From Pseudoflavonifractor capillosus (lineage in GTDB: Bacteria; Bacillota; Clostridia; Oscillospirales; Oscillospiraceae): DNA of 64,000 nucleotides. Shown here piece after piece: positions 8,836 through 16,698 of the stretch. Both the position numbers and the translations under genes were made by a program. The notes under the pieces are model-generated. The model was given only the letters and a program-made list of their open reading frames with translations, was not told where the DNA came from and made no database searches. The stretch spans positions 1-64,000 of the forward strand of contig NZ_JACSNZ010000006.1 in NCBI RefSeq assembly GCF_016902575.1, written 5' to 3'. Within the stretch, counting starts at the first letter, position 1, and every line of letters starts with the position of its first letter.

Positions 8836-9882
8836 TCAACGTCCCGCCTTGCGGGCTTCCAGGGATGCCTCAATGATGCGCTCACACAGACTGCCATAGT
8901 CGATGCCCACCACAGCAGCCTCCTGGGGCAGCAGGCTGGTGGGGGTCATACCAGGCAGGGTGTTGATCTCCAAAAACCAGGGGGTACCGTCGGGGGTGAC
9001 AATGAAGTCCGCCCGGGAGTACACCGCCAGACCCACCCCGTGGAACACCTTCAAGGCTGCCTCTGCCAGCTTCTGCTCCCACTGCTGGGGAATCTGAGCG
9101 GGACAGATCTCATCGGCTGCACCGGGCTGGTACTTGTTCTCGTAGTCATAGAACCCTTCTTTGGGGATGATCTCAATGGAGGGCAGAGCCTTTCCCTCCA
9201 AAATCCCCACCTGAATTTCCCGACCGGACACAAACTGCTCAATGACGCAGCGGCCGCCCAGAGCCAGGCCCTCTTCCAAGGCAGCCTTCAGTTCCTCCTT
9301 GGTGCGGGGAATGGACACGCCGATGGAGGAGCCGTAGTCCACGGGCTTCACCACACAGGGCACCTCCAGCCGCTCCACCAGGCCGGGAATATCCACGGCG
9401 GTGTAGTCCACCCGCTCCCACTTGGGAGTCTGTACACCCAGAGGGGCCACGATGCGCTTGGTCAGGTCCTTATCCATGGCGATGGCGGAGCCCAGGTAGT
9501 TGGAGCCGGTATAGGGAATGCCCATGAGATCCAGGGCAGCCTGCACCCGGCCGTCCTCGCCGCAAGCCCCGTGGAGGGCCAGAAACACCACATCCGCCTG
9601 GGCGCACAGCTCCAGCACTCCGGGGCCGAACTGACTGGCCCCGCCCTCCGGGCGGGAGGCCTTCACCTGCTCCAGATCAGGCGCCACCCGGCCCACCCGG
9701 GTCAGTTCCTCATCCAGGGGGGCGTCAAACAGGGTGTCCACCGGGGCGTGGGTGCCCAGAAACATATCCACAAAGGCCACACGATGCCCCCGCTCCCGCA
9801 GCGCAGCACACACTTTGCAGCCGCTGGACAGCGAGACATTCCGCTCGGGGCTCAGGCCCCCTGCCAATACAACAATCTTCAT
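8836..9882 (-). CDS. ddl: D-alanine--D-alanine ligase
   Basis: ATP-grasp enzyme joining two D-alanines for the peptidoglycan stem. The 348-residue protein starts MKIVVLAGGLSPER and carries ATP-grasp motifs including HGACGEDG, the omega-loop region near QFVSGREIQ, and WFLEINTLPGMT for Mg and ATP. An ATG at 9888 is also in frame, but the RBS (AAAGGAGA) abuts it, so 9882 gives normal spacing. First gene of the long minus-strand cluster, feeding murF directly. Confidence 0.94.
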   Translation of the reverse strand: MKIVVLAGGLSPERNVSLSSGCKVCAALRERGHRVAFVDMFLGTHAPVDTLFDAPLDEELTRVGRVAPDLEQVKASRPEGGASQFGPGVLELCAQADVVFLALHGACGEDGRVQAALDLMGIPYTGSNYLGSAIAMDKDLTKRIVAPLGVQTPKWERVDYTAVDIPGLVERLEVPCVVKPVDYGSSIGVSIPRTKEELKAALEEGLALGGRCVIEQFVSGREIQVGILEGKALPSIEIIPKEGFYDYENKYQPGAADEICPAQIPQQWEQKLAEAALKVFHGVGLAVYSRADFIVTPDGTPWFLEINTLPGMTPTSLLPQEAAVVGIDYGSLCERIIEASLEARKAGR

Positions 9883-10037
9883 GACCATTCTCCTTTATGG
9901 GTGGAATTTGCCATAGGAAACGAATACCACCGTGGTATTCTCTCTTCTCAGTCCATAGGTATGCCCCTCAGGGGAAGTTTATCCCCTGGGCACATATGTT
10001 ATCAAATTATTATATCACTTTGCCTTTCCCCAGGCAA
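9883..10037 (-). promoter_or_regulatory. ddl promoter and palindromic leader
   Basis: On the minus strand, -35 TTGCCT (10032-10037) and -10 TATAAT (10009-10014) are separated by 17 bp. The roughly 120-nt leader holds a near-perfect 19-bp dyad at 9922-9940 (GAATACCAC, one base, GTGGTATTC) and a second hairpin at 9963-9991. The dyad has the form of a protein operator and has no U-tail. The regulator is unknown. Confidence 0.6.
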
Positions 10038-10064
10038 GAGGTGGGTTTTCCGGAAGGAAAAAGA

Positions 10065-10094
10065 AAATGGACATGACCTGGGTCATGTCCATTT
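10065..10094 (-). terminator. Terminator of tRNA-Gln
   Basis: Fourteen-bp arms (10065-10078, 10081-10094) with a 2-nt loop abut the tRNA 3' end, and a T-rich tail follows on the minus strand. Confidence 0.8.
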
Positions 10095-10167
10095 GGCAGC
10101 GGATGAAGGATTCGAACCCTCACAAACAGAGTCAGAGTCTGGTGTGCTACCATTACACTAATCCGCT
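10094..10167 (-). tRNA. tRNA-Gln (anticodon CTG)
   Basis: Cloverleaf read on the minus strand: acceptor arm AGCGGAT/ATCCGCT, D-arm with GGTAG, anticodon loop CTCTGAC giving CTG, T-arm GAGGG-TTCGAAT-CCTTC, discriminator G, and an encoded CCA. The outermost anticodon-stem pair is a C-U mismatch. If the organism lacks GlnRS, as many Firmicutes do, this tRNA would be charged through GluRS (gltX is at 58 kb) and GatCAB. Confidence 0.92.
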
Positions 10168-10207
10168 ATGTTTGGTTGTTTTTGTGTCGCTCGCTTGAGC
10201 CTTTGTT

Positions 10208-10235
10208 AGTATAACAGGTTTCCGTCAAAAGTCAA
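10208..10235 (-). promoter_or_regulatory. tRNA-Gln promoter
   Basis: -35 TTGACT (10230-10235) and -10 TATACT (10208-10213) with a 16-bp spacer on the minus strand, about 40 bp before the tRNA. Confidence 0.65.
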
Positions 10236-10265
10236 CCCCCTTTTTTCATTTTCTCCGAAAAATTT

Positions 10266-10290
10266 GTGCCCCCCAATTTCTGGGGGGCAC
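10266..10290 (-). terminator. Terminator of the wall-hydrolase gene
   Basis: Nine-bp GC-rich arms (GTGCCCCCC / GGGGGGCAC) followed on the minus strand by AAATTTTTC. Confidence 0.8.
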
Positions 10291-10300
10291 GCAACACTCA

Positions 10301-11263
10301 TTAGGCATAAAAGGCGTGGGCACCAATGGTGGCCACATAGGCTCGATTCCGGGAGGCATAGCAGTCCAGGCCTGCCCGGTTGAAGAACAGAGCGTTATCC
10401 AGCACCACCGCTCCGTCCAGCACCAGTTTGGCTGCCACCTGGCTGTCCCAGTTGGGATCCCGGTAAACGGATCCGCTGGCAGCGGGGCTGAACTGGTTCT
10501 TTTGGAAGATAACCCCGGTGACAGTATTGGGGAACTTGTAGCTGGCCACACGGTTCATCACCACGTTGCCCACTGCGATCTTCCCCTCCAGGGGTTGGTT
10601 GCCGCTCTCGGCGTAAATGATCCGGGAGAGCCAATAGAAATCTTCGCTGTTGTAGTATGCACTACCGGCAGTGAGATACGCCTGACCCTGTTGGGTGTAC
10701 AGGCGGATATACCCGGTTTGCTCATCCCGAACCACATTCAGATTCAGGATCTTAGCCATGGTGTCCACGGGAATGGCCAGGTGGCCATCCAGGTCCGCCA
10801 CACCCTGGGGCAGGTAAAGATAGCGGTCGTTGGCCACCACATAGGCGGCTCCCTGATACACCGTCATCTCCAAAGTCTCCTCCACGCTGCCCTCCTGAGT
10901 CTGGGTGGTGGTGGAAGCGGAGACAGAAATACCGCCGTCCACCTGGGTCACCACAGCCTGAGGCTGGGCCGCTGCCAGGAAGGAGTCCACGGCGACGTAG
11001 CAGACACCATTGCGCATCTCACGCTGTACCTCCAACAGCGCAACGCTGTCCAGATACAGGCCGATGCCCTGGGGGTGCTGGATATTCTCTGCGGCCTGTC
11101 GTGCAGCTGTGGCCTCAGCAGAGACAACTTGCAACAGCTCATCCACACCGCCTACCTGCTGAACCACAGGCACAGCTTCCAGGGGCTGGACTGCTTGAGT
11201 GGGCTGGATCAATGTGCAAGCCATGAGTGTTGCCAGCATTAAGCTGGTCACTTTCACTTTCAT
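10301..11263 (-). CDS. Secreted SleB-like cell wall hydrolase
   Basis: A 320-residue exported protein: an N-terminal signal peptide (basic MKVKV, hydrophobic stretch, likely cleavage after TQA near residue 24), a middle region resembling the copper-amine-oxidase-N type wall-binding domain (about 60-190), and a C-terminal Hydrolase_2 domain (about 210-320). The last holds the catalytic Glu in IIYAESGNQPLEGKIAVGNVVMNRV, typical of SleB/CwlJ lytic enzymes. It probably cuts peptidoglycan; whether in germination or vegetative growth cannot be told. It is monocistronic, with its own tandem promoters and terminator. Confidence 0.85.
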   Translation of the reverse strand: MKVKVTSLMLATLMACTLIQPTQAVQPLEAVPVVQQVGGVDELLQVVSAEATAARQAAENIQHPQGIGLYLDSVALLEVQREMRNGVCYVAVDSFLAAAQPQAVVTQVDGGISVSASTTTQTQEGSVEETLEMTVYQGAAYVVANDRYLYLPQGVADLDGHLAIPVDTMAKILNLNVVRDEQTGYIRLYTQQGQAYLTAGSAYYNSEDFYWLSRIIYAESGNQPLEGKIAVGNVVMNRVASYKFPNTVTGVIFQKNQFSPAASGSVYRDPNWDSQVAAKLVLDGAVVLDNALFFNRAGLDCYASRNRAYVATIGAHAFYA

Positions 11264-11294
11264 TCAATCGCTCCTTGTTTCAATTTGTTGTCAA

Positions 11295-11334
11295 ATTGTA
11301 ACCGTATTGTAACCCATTCTCAACCCTTTTGCAA
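11295..11334 (-). promoter_or_regulatory. Two overlapping promoters for the wall hydrolase
   Basis: Minus strand: TTGAGA (11318-11323), 17 bp, TACAAT (11295-11300), and TTGCAA (11329-11334), 17 bp, TACAAT (11306-11311). The set is repeated with an 11-bp offset, about one helical turn, as a direct repeat of GGTTACAAT. Confidence 0.55.
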
Positions 11335-11497
11335 CCCTTTTTCTCCGTCATTTTGACCAAACATCTCGACTCATATCAACCCTTTGCAAGCGTGCTACCC
11401 AAATTTCCACCAGTTTTTCCCGTTTTTGTGCGTTTTGCACACAAAAAAACAACGATTGGTTTTTTTCGACAAAAGCCGCTCTGGGCGCAACAAAAAA
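11335..11497. other. Gene-free spacer
   Basis: No gene, tRNA or clear hairpin is seen between the hydrolase promoters and the terminator at 11498. The stretch is T- and A-rich compared with its surroundings. Confidence 0.4.
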
Positions 11498-11530
11498 GGC
11501 AGCAGCACCGAAGAAATCGTTGCTGCTGCC
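11498..11530 (-). terminator. Second terminator downstream of tRNA-Ser
   Basis: Ten-bp arms GGCAGCAGCA / TGCTGCTGCC followed by TTTTTT on the minus strand. It lies about 50 bp beyond the first tRNA-Ser terminator, so it is either a backup or the end of a very short RNA from 11531-11580. Confidence 0.7.
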
Positions 11531-11580
11531 GGGGATAAGAAAGGTGTCAGTGCAAAGGGAAGAGTGAATAGGGAAAAAGT

Positions 11581-11614
11581 AAAAATCCCGAACGCAAATG
11601 CGTTCGGGATTTTT
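11581..11614 (-). terminator. Terminator of tRNA-Ser
   Basis: Sixteen-bp arms (AAAAATCCCGAACGCA and its complement) with a 2-nt loop, joined directly to the tRNA CCA end; T-rich tail on the minus strand. Confidence 0.85.
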
Positions 11615-11705
11615 GGCGGAGTGGGAGGGATTCGAACCCTCGGACGGTTTTTGGCCGTCACACGATTTCCAATCGTGCTCGTTATGACCTCTTCGATACC
11701 ACTCC
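11614..11705 (-). tRNA. tRNA-Ser (anticodon GGA)
   Basis: Class II cloverleaf on the minus strand: acceptor GGAGTGG/CCACTCC, anticodon stem CACGA/TCGTG with loop TTGGAAA giving GGA, a long variable arm (GACGG/CCGTC), T-arm with GTTCGAATC, discriminator G and encoded CCA. Decodes UCC and UCU. Confidence 0.94.
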
Positions 11706-11735
11706 ATGTGGTCTCTTGTCGAGTCAACGAAGGTC

Positions 11736-11763
11736 ATTATACCAGATTCTCCGCCAATGTCAA
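11736..11763 (-). promoter_or_regulatory. tRNA-Ser promoter
   Basis: Consensus TTGACA (11758-11763) and TATAAT (11736-11741), 16-bp spacer, on the minus strand. It lies within the 66-bp gap after the symporter gene. Confidence 0.75.
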
Positions 11764-11771
11764 CACCTTTT

Positions 11772-13151
11772 TCAATTCTTTTTCATTTTATTTTTCTCCA
11801 GCCAATCCCGCAGGGTGCGAAGCACCACCGGCGAGAGGAGCAGCAGAGCCGCCAGGTTGGGAATGGCCAACAGGCCGTTACATAGATCCACCAGTTCCCA
11901 TACCGCAGCCAGGTCTCCCACAGCGCCCGCCACCACGCACACAGGGAATACCACATGGTACGCCCCCAGCACAAAGCGAGATCGGGTGAGGGTCTCCACA
12001 CCTCGCCGCCCGTAGTACCCAGCTCCCACCAGGGAGGTGAAGGCAAACAGGGTCAAACTCACCGTCACCATCCACTCCCCCGCTTTCCCCCACAATGTGG
12101 CAAAGCTGGCACAGGCCAGATTGCTGCCCAGCATTTCCCGGGGAATCTCCCCGGCGGCTATCATCTCCTGGGCCGCCAGCGGGTCATACACCCCAGACGT
12201 AAGGATGACCAGGGATGTCACCGTGCAAATGACCAGGGTGGCAAAGAACACCTCGAAGATGCCCCACATCCCCTGCTTGCCTGGGTGCTCCACCTGGGCG
12301 CAGGCGTGGGCCATGGCGGACATTCCCACCCCGGCCTCGTTGCTAAACACCCCCCGGGCCACACCGTAACGCAGGGCAAGACCCATGGAATAGCCCCCTA
12401 CCACAGCTTTGGGTGCAAAGGCATAGCTTATAATCTGTTCCATCACCAGGGGCAGCTTGTGGGCGTTGACGGCGATGACTCCCACGCCGCCCACCAGAAA
12501 AACCCCCGCCATCACCGGCACCAGCAGCTGGCTGAGTCGGGACACCCGGCGGATGCCGCCCAGTAGAACCACCGACACCACCACTGCCAGCACCACCCCC
12601 ACCACCTTGGGCGGGACTCCCACCGCCCGCTCCAAAGCGGTGGCAATGGAATTGGCCTGGGCCAGGTTCCCCCCCACCAGGGTCTCCGCCACACATAGTA
12701 GAGCGTACACGCACCCCAGCCACCGCAGCTTCAGCCCCTGTTGAATATAGGTCATCGGCCCGCCCCGCCACTGACCCTTTTCATCCTTCTCCCGGTACAG
12801 GATGGCCAGGATCTTCTCTGCGCACCCGGTCATCATCCCCAGCAGGGCGGACATCCACATCCAGAACACCGTGCCCGGCCCGCCGAAGAAAATGGCAGCT
12901 GCCACTCCCGCCACCGACCCTGTACCGATGGTGGCTGCCAGAGCGGTGGACAGGGCTTGCAGCTGGGTCACTCCCTCCCGTGTCTGCTTCTGTCTCCTCC
13001 ACAGTGCGCCCACCGTGTGTTTGAACCACATGGGCAGCCCAAAAATCTGAAAGAAGCCTGTACGCAGGGAATAGTACAGCCCCACCACCAGAAACCCCAC
13101 CAACAGCGGTCCGCTCCAGAGCATCGTGCCCACCTGGGCAAAAAAAGCCAT
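11772..13151 (-). CDS. AGCS family alanine/glycine:cation symporter
   Basis: A 459-residue inner-membrane carrier of the AGCS family, importing alanine or glycine with Na+ (or H+). Many hydrophobic segments are visible, and the family core GTGSVAGVAAAIFFGGPGTVFWMW lies near residues 95-120, followed by a loop with EKILAILYREKDEKGQWRGGPMTYI. RBS GAAGGAGG precedes ATG 13151. It follows folT by 60 bp on the same strand with no obvious terminator, so it may be read from the folate riboswitch unit, but it has no clear folate role. Confidence 0.9.
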   Translation of the reverse strand: MAFFAQVGTMLWSGPLLVGFLVVGLYYSLRTGFFQIFGLPMWFKHTVGALWRRQKQTREGVTQLQALSTALAATIGTGSVAGVAAAIFFGGPGTVFWMWMSALLGMMTGCAEKILAILYREKDEKGQWRGGPMTYIQQGLKLRWLGCVYALLCVAETLVGGNLAQANSIATALERAVGVPPKVVGVVLAVVVSVVLLGGIRRVSRLSQLLVPVMAGVFLVGGVGVIAVNAHKLPLVMEQIISYAFAPKAVVGGYSMGLALRYGVARGVFSNEAGVGMSAMAHACAQVEHPGKQGMWGIFEVFFATLVICTVTSLVILTSGVYDPLAAQEMIAAGEIPREMLGSNLACASFATLWGKAGEWMVTVSLTLFAFTSLVGAGYYGRRGVETLTRSRFVLGAYHVVFPVCVVAGAVGDLAAVWELVDLCNGLLAIPNLAALLLLSPVVLRTLRDWLEKNKMKKN

Positions 13152-13211
13152 GCCCGCACACCTCCTTCATGAGAAGGTATGCGGACATGGCATACATTAT
13201 GAAATAGAGCC

Positions 13212-13736
13212 TCAGATGAGACGATACCGTTGGGCAAACGCGGAATACTTCTCCACAGGGCGCATCATCAGGCGAATGACGATGAACTGCACCGGGGCCA
13301 TCACCACGGCTTGGAAGGTCCGGGCAGCCACCACCGCCCAATAGGGGCTTCCGGTGAGAATATGGCCCCACAGAGCAGACAGGAAAATGCCCACCACCAC
13401 ATGGTTAAACACCAGGGCCAGGGCCAGCTGCCACCATGTTCTCCGGCCCTCCTTCAGGGCCATGCCCAAAGCCACACCGTGGAGGGCATTATTTAAGGTA
13501 TAGCCAGGGAAGTAGGGGCCGATGGGAAAGAGGGTGGCGCCCAACAGGTCCGCCAAAGCCCCCATAATGCCGCCGTACACAGGGCCGAAGAGCGCACCGC
13601 ACACCGCCAGCGGCACAAAGGCAAAACTAAACTTGGTCACCGGAGTGGCGATGAAGAAAAAACGGGACAAAATCACTTCCATGGCCAGCAGCATGGCCAC
13701 TTGAGCCAATATCAGAACAGAAATTTTCTTTTTCAT
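13212..13736 (-). CDS. folT: Folate ECF transporter S component
   Basis: A 174-residue integral membrane protein with about six hydrophobic segments, matching the FolT/ECF substrate-specific component that binds folate and docks with the EcfAA'T module (not in this window). Features include an N-terminal stretch rich in hydrophobic residues and a GPVYGGIMGALADLLG region typical of ECF S components. Its start overlaps the folC stop by 4 bp, and both are under the THF riboswitch upstream, which supports folate as substrate. Confidence 0.88.
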   Translation of the reverse strand: MKKKISVLILAQVAMLLAMEVILSRFFFIATPVTKFSFAFVPLAVCGALFGPVYGGIMGALADLLGATLFPIGPYFPGYTLNNALHGVALGMALKEGRRTWWQLALALVFNHVVVGIFLSALWGHILTGSPYWAVVAARTFQAVVMAPVQFIVIRLMMRPVEKYSAFAQRYRLI

Positions 13737-15031
13737 CTTTTATCTTCCTCTTTCGACAAAATGTAGGTTCGAATCTCTCCCACAGAATACAGGGAACCCA
13801 GGGCACATACCAAGCCATCCTCACCAGCCAGTTCCATGGCCCGCTCCACCCCCTGGGGGATGGAGGCGGCAGCATAGGCCGGCTTTCCGTAGGCCGTCAG
13901 TTCCTGGGCCAGAGTTTCAGCGGCCAGTGCCCGAGGGCTGGGGGGCGTGATGGTGACAAAGGCCTGGGCCAAAGGGGCCACCAGCTCACACAGCCCGGCC
14001 CGGTCCTTGTCCTCCAGCACTCCCATAAGCAGCACCGGGGCTTTTCCCGGGAAATAGCGGGTCAAGTTCTCCGCCACCGTGGCGGCGCACTGGGGGTTGT
14101 GCCCCCCGTCCACCACGAACCAGGGGTTGCGGCTGAGCACCTCAAAGCGGCCCGGCCAGCGCACCCGGGCCAGTCCTTCCCGATGGGCCTGAGCAGGCAC
14201 CGGGTACTTGGGGGCAATGGCCTCCAGAGTGTGGAGCACCACGGCCCCATTGTGGCGTTGATTGTCCCCCAGCATGGGCACGAAGAGGGACTCTCCCTTC
14301 CACTTCCACCACTGGCCTTCGGGGCTCTCCCGCTCCAGCTCCACCCTGTCTGCCCGGGCGATGGTAAGGGTGGCCCCCTGGGTCTCACAGACCTGCTTTA
14401 CCACCCGGGTCACACCCTCGGTCTGCTCATAGAGGATAACAGGGCAGCCGTCCTTGATGACGGCGGCCTTTTCAGCGGCAATGGCCTCCACCGTATTGCC
14501 CAGCTGGGCGGTGTGATCCAGGCCGATGTTGGTGATGACCACCGCTTCAGGGGCAGGGATCACATTGGTGGAGTCCAGTCTTCCCCCCATGCCCGCCTCC
14601 AGCACCACAATGTCACAGCCCCGGCGGCGGTAAAACTCCAGGGCCACACAGGTCACCAGTTCAAACTCCGTGGGGTGCTCCTCCATCCGGTCGGCCATCG
14701 TGCCCACCCATTGGGTGATCTCTGCCAGCTCCCCGCCAGTGATCTCCTCCCCGTCCACCGTCATCCGTTCTTCAAAGTGGTGGATGTAGGGAGAGGTGTA
14801 CAACCCTGTACGGTAGCCCGCCGCTGTGAGCACACTGGCCAGCATGGCGGCCGTAGAACCCTTGCCGTTGGTGCCCACAATGTGGATAAAATGCAGCTGC
14901 TGTTCCGGGTTTCCCATCGCCGAGAGCAACGCTCTGGTACGGGAAAGCCCCGGCCGGCTTCCCAGCCAGGAAAAGGAGTGGATGTACTCCACCGCCTGCG
15001 CCCCATTTTGCAGGGGCATTGTTTTGTCCAT
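13733..15031 (-). CDS. folC: Folylpolyglutamate synthase / dihydrofolate synthase
   Basis: A 432-residue Mur-ligase-type enzyme that adds glutamates to folates, trapping them in the cell. ATP loop VGTNGKGSTAAML (about 42), the TSPYIHHFEERM region, the LEAGMGGRLDSTN motif, and the C-terminal Mur-ligase domain are present. ATG 15031 follows a CAAAGGAGG site by seven bases; the longer reading to 15079 has no RBS. That RBS is complementary to an upstream anti-SD, so initiation is likely riboswitch-controlled. Pairing with folT suggests import then retention. Confidence 0.94.
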   Translation of the reverse strand: MDKTMPLQNGAQAVEYIHSFSWLGSRPGLSRTRALLSAMGNPEQQLHFIHIVGTNGKGSTAAMLASVLTAAGYRTGLYTSPYIHHFEERMTVDGEEITGGELAEITQWVGTMADRMEEHPTEFELVTCVALEFYRRRGCDIVVLEAGMGGRLDSTNVIPAPEAVVITNIGLDHTAQLGNTVEAIAAEKAAVIKDGCPVILYEQTEGVTRVVKQVCETQGATLTIARADRVELERESPEGQWWKWKGESLFVPMLGDNQRHNGAVVLHTLEAIAPKYPVPAQAHREGLARVRWPGRFEVLSRNPWFVVDGGHNPQCAATVAENLTRYFPGKAPVLLMGVLEDKDRAGLCELVAPLAQAFVTITPPSPRALAAETLAQELTAYGKPAYAAASIPQGVERAMELAGEDGLVCALGSLYSVGEIRTYILSKEEDKR

Positions 15032-15038
15032 AAAAATA

Positions 15039-15106
15039 CCTCCTTTGCATCGGCAGCCCGAAAAACGGGAACGCCGCACAAAGGAGGGACAATAGCTCCG
15101 CTATGC
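15039..15106 (-). promoter_or_regulatory. RBS-masking expression platform for folC
   Basis: The folC RBS CAAAGGAGG (15039-15047) is exactly complementary to CCTCCTTTG at 15079-15087, with a CCCG/CGGG hairpin between them. The same anti-SD lies in an alternative stem whose arms are GCCGCA and TGCGGC, near the aptamer. This is the layout of translation control: one fold hides the RBS, the other frees it. Confidence 0.75.
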
Positions 15107-15243
15107 GGCAGCGGGATGCGGTGGGCACACTGCAAGCCTCGGAGGAAGCATCTCCCCCTCGTGCTATTCGTCCGGCGGACAACTCCCCGTCCCGCCGGCA
15201 CTGTCTCCTGTGCGGAGAACCACACGTGCGCACCTACTCTGCC
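15107..15243 (-). promoter_or_regulatory. Tetrahydrofolate (THF) riboswitch aptamer
   Basis: Read on the minus strand the segment closes with P1 GGCAG/CTGCC (15239-15243 with 15107-15111), followed by GAGTAGG. A central GGGACGGGGAGTTGTCC with CCGGACGAA and the 3' CACCGCATCCCGCT match the THF riboswitch as I remember it. Its place before folC and folT, and the RBS-masking platform, fit the class. Identification is from memory of the consensus; a covariance-model search was not run. Confidence 0.8.
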
Positions 15244-15296
15244 TGGATGTCTGTCAGTGTACTCCTATCGATGAAAAATTGCAAGACTAAAAAACG

Positions 15297-15322
15297 GCCT
15301 CCCGCCCCAAGGGGCGGGAGGC
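15297..15322 (-). terminator. Terminator of hprK
   Basis: Twelve-bp arms GCCTCCCGCCCC / GGGGCGGGAGGC with a 2-nt loop, followed by CGTTTTTTAG on the minus strand. It insulates the folate riboswitch unit from hprK. Confidence 0.85.
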
Positions 15323-15328
15323 TATGTT

Positions 15329-16273
15329 TCATCGGTCGGAAACCTGGCTGTCAATGTGTGCGTCGATCTGTCTGGTAAATTCCAGCGCCGCATTATGTCC
15401 CATCTTCTTGTTACGGTTGTTCATGGCCGCCACCTCCAGGATGACTGCCAGATTCCGCCCGGGCTTGACGGGAATGGTGAGGGTAGGCAGCTCTACACCC
15501 ATCACCTCAGTGAAGAACTCATCCGCTCCCAGGCGGTCATACATGGCCCCGTCCTGCCAGTTTTCCAGCTTCACCAGCATATCAATGCTGGTTTCAAATT
15601 TGACTGCTGACATACCGAACAGGCGGCGTACATCCACCACGCCGATGCCTCTGAGCTCGATGTAGTGGCGGATTAGCTCGGGAGCGGTGCCCACCAAGCT
15701 GTTATTGAAACCCCGACGGATCTCCACAGCGTCGTCGGCAATGAGGCGGTGTCCACGCTTGACCAGCTCAATGGCGGTCTCACTTTTGCCCACGCCGGAC
15801 TCGCCGGTGAGCAGTACGCCTTCGCCGTACACCTCCACCAGCACGCCGTGGCGGGTGATGGTGGGAGACAGGGCTACCCGCAAAAAGGCAATCATGTTAC
15901 TCATGATATCAGCGGTGTTCTCCTTGGTGCGCAGCAGAACCTGGTCGTACTTCTTGGCAGACTCTACGCACTCAGGATATGGCTCCAGCCCCCGGGCGAT
16001 GATCACTGCCGGGGTGTGATAGGAAAACAGCTGGTCAAACCGCTCGGTACGCTCCGCACTGGTCAGTTCCTGCAAATAAGACCACTCCACCAGGCCCAGC
16101 AGCTGCATCCGTTCCCGGTCAAAGTAGTCAAAATATCCCGTCATCTGCAACCCAGGACGGTTCACATCCTGAATGGCGATCTGGCGATCCCGGTAGCCTG
16201 CCGGGCCGTACAATACCTCCAGATGAAATTGGTCAATGATGGTGCCCAAACCAATGGTAGGCCCTTTCCCCAT
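15329..16273 (-). CDS. hprK: HPr kinase/phosphorylase
   Basis: Bifunctional enzyme that phosphorylates Ser46 of HPr with ATP and reverses it with phosphate, the sensor step of carbon catabolite control in Firmicutes. The 314-residue protein has an N-terminal receiver-like domain and a C-terminal P-loop GESGVGKSE near residue 156, with ADDAVEIRR and the family signature region RGIGVVDVRRLFG. ATG 16273 gives the usual N-terminus; the reading to 16327 has no good RBS. HPr and CcpA are not in the window. Confidence 0.93.
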   Translation of the reverse strand: MGKGPTIGLGTIIDQFHLEVLYGPAGYRDRQIAIQDVNRPGLQMTGYFDYFDRERMQLLGLVEWSYLQELTSAERTERFDQLFSYHTPAVIIARGLEPYPECVESAKKYDQVLLRTKENTADIMSNMIAFLRVALSPTITRHGVLVEVYGEGVLLTGESGVGKSETAIELVKRGHRLIADDAVEIRRGFNNSLVGTAPELIRHYIELRGIGVVDVRRLFGMSAVKFETSIDMLVKLENWQDGAMYDRLGADEFFTEVMGVELPTLTIPVKPGRNLAVILEVAAMNNRNKKMGHNAALEFTRQIDAHIDSQVSDR

Positions 16274-16359
16274 GGTTTCACGCCCTTTCCTTGTATTTTG
16301 TGATTTTATTCTATCACAAAGCCCCATCGAAAAAAATACTTCTTTTTCAAAAATGCCCC

Positions 16360-16388
16360 TTGATTTTCTCTAAAGTTTCTGGTAAGAT
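16360..16388 (+). promoter_or_regulatory. rpmB promoter
   Basis: TTGATT (16360-16365) and TAAGAT (16383-16388), 17-bp spacer, about 50 bp before rpmB. Confidence 0.65.
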
Positions 16389-16439
16389 ATCGTAGTTATC
16401 GTATGAATGCAATTCCAACCAGCGAGGAGGTTTGTAGAT

Positions 16440-16628
16440 ATGGCCAAATGTGAGTTTTGTGGTAAGGGCGTGAACTTCGGCATCCAGGTTTCTCACTCCC
16501 ACCGCCGCTCCAACCGTCCCTGGAAGCCCAACGTCAAGCGCGTGAAGGCTGTGGTGGACGGCACCCCCAAGCACGTCTATGTGTGCACCCGCTGCCTCCG
16601 TTCCGGCAAGGTCACCCGTGCTGTGTAA
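16440..16628 (+). CDS. rpmB: 50S ribosomal protein L28
   Basis: A 62-residue large-subunit protein. ATG 16440 follows GAGGAGG by nine bases. CxxC pairs near both ends (CEFC at 4-7 and CTRC near 52-55) show the zinc-binding form, so a zinc-free paralogue might exist elsewhere. Monocistronic, with its own promoter and terminator. Confidence 0.95.
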   Translation: MAKCEFCGKGVNFGIQVSHSHRRSNRPWKPNVKRVKAVVDGTPKHVYVCTRCLRSGKVTRAV

Positions 16629-16647
16629 TTCCATACACCCATGACTC

Positions 16648-16677
16648 AAAGCCCTGTACCGCATGGTACAGGGCTTT
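16648..16677 (+). terminator. Terminator of rpmB
   Basis: Thirteen-bp arms AAAGCCCTGTACC / GGTACAGGGCTTT with a 4-nt loop; both ends carry A/T runs, so it may also serve the convergent gene at 16699. Confidence 0.8.
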
Positions 16678-16698
16678 CGTCGTTGTATGGGAAATGGG

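Noticed and set aside
15107-15243. T-box riboswitch before folC
   Set aside because: The TGGAACCGCG box and an antiterminator are missing; the THF aptamer and RBS masking explain the segment better.
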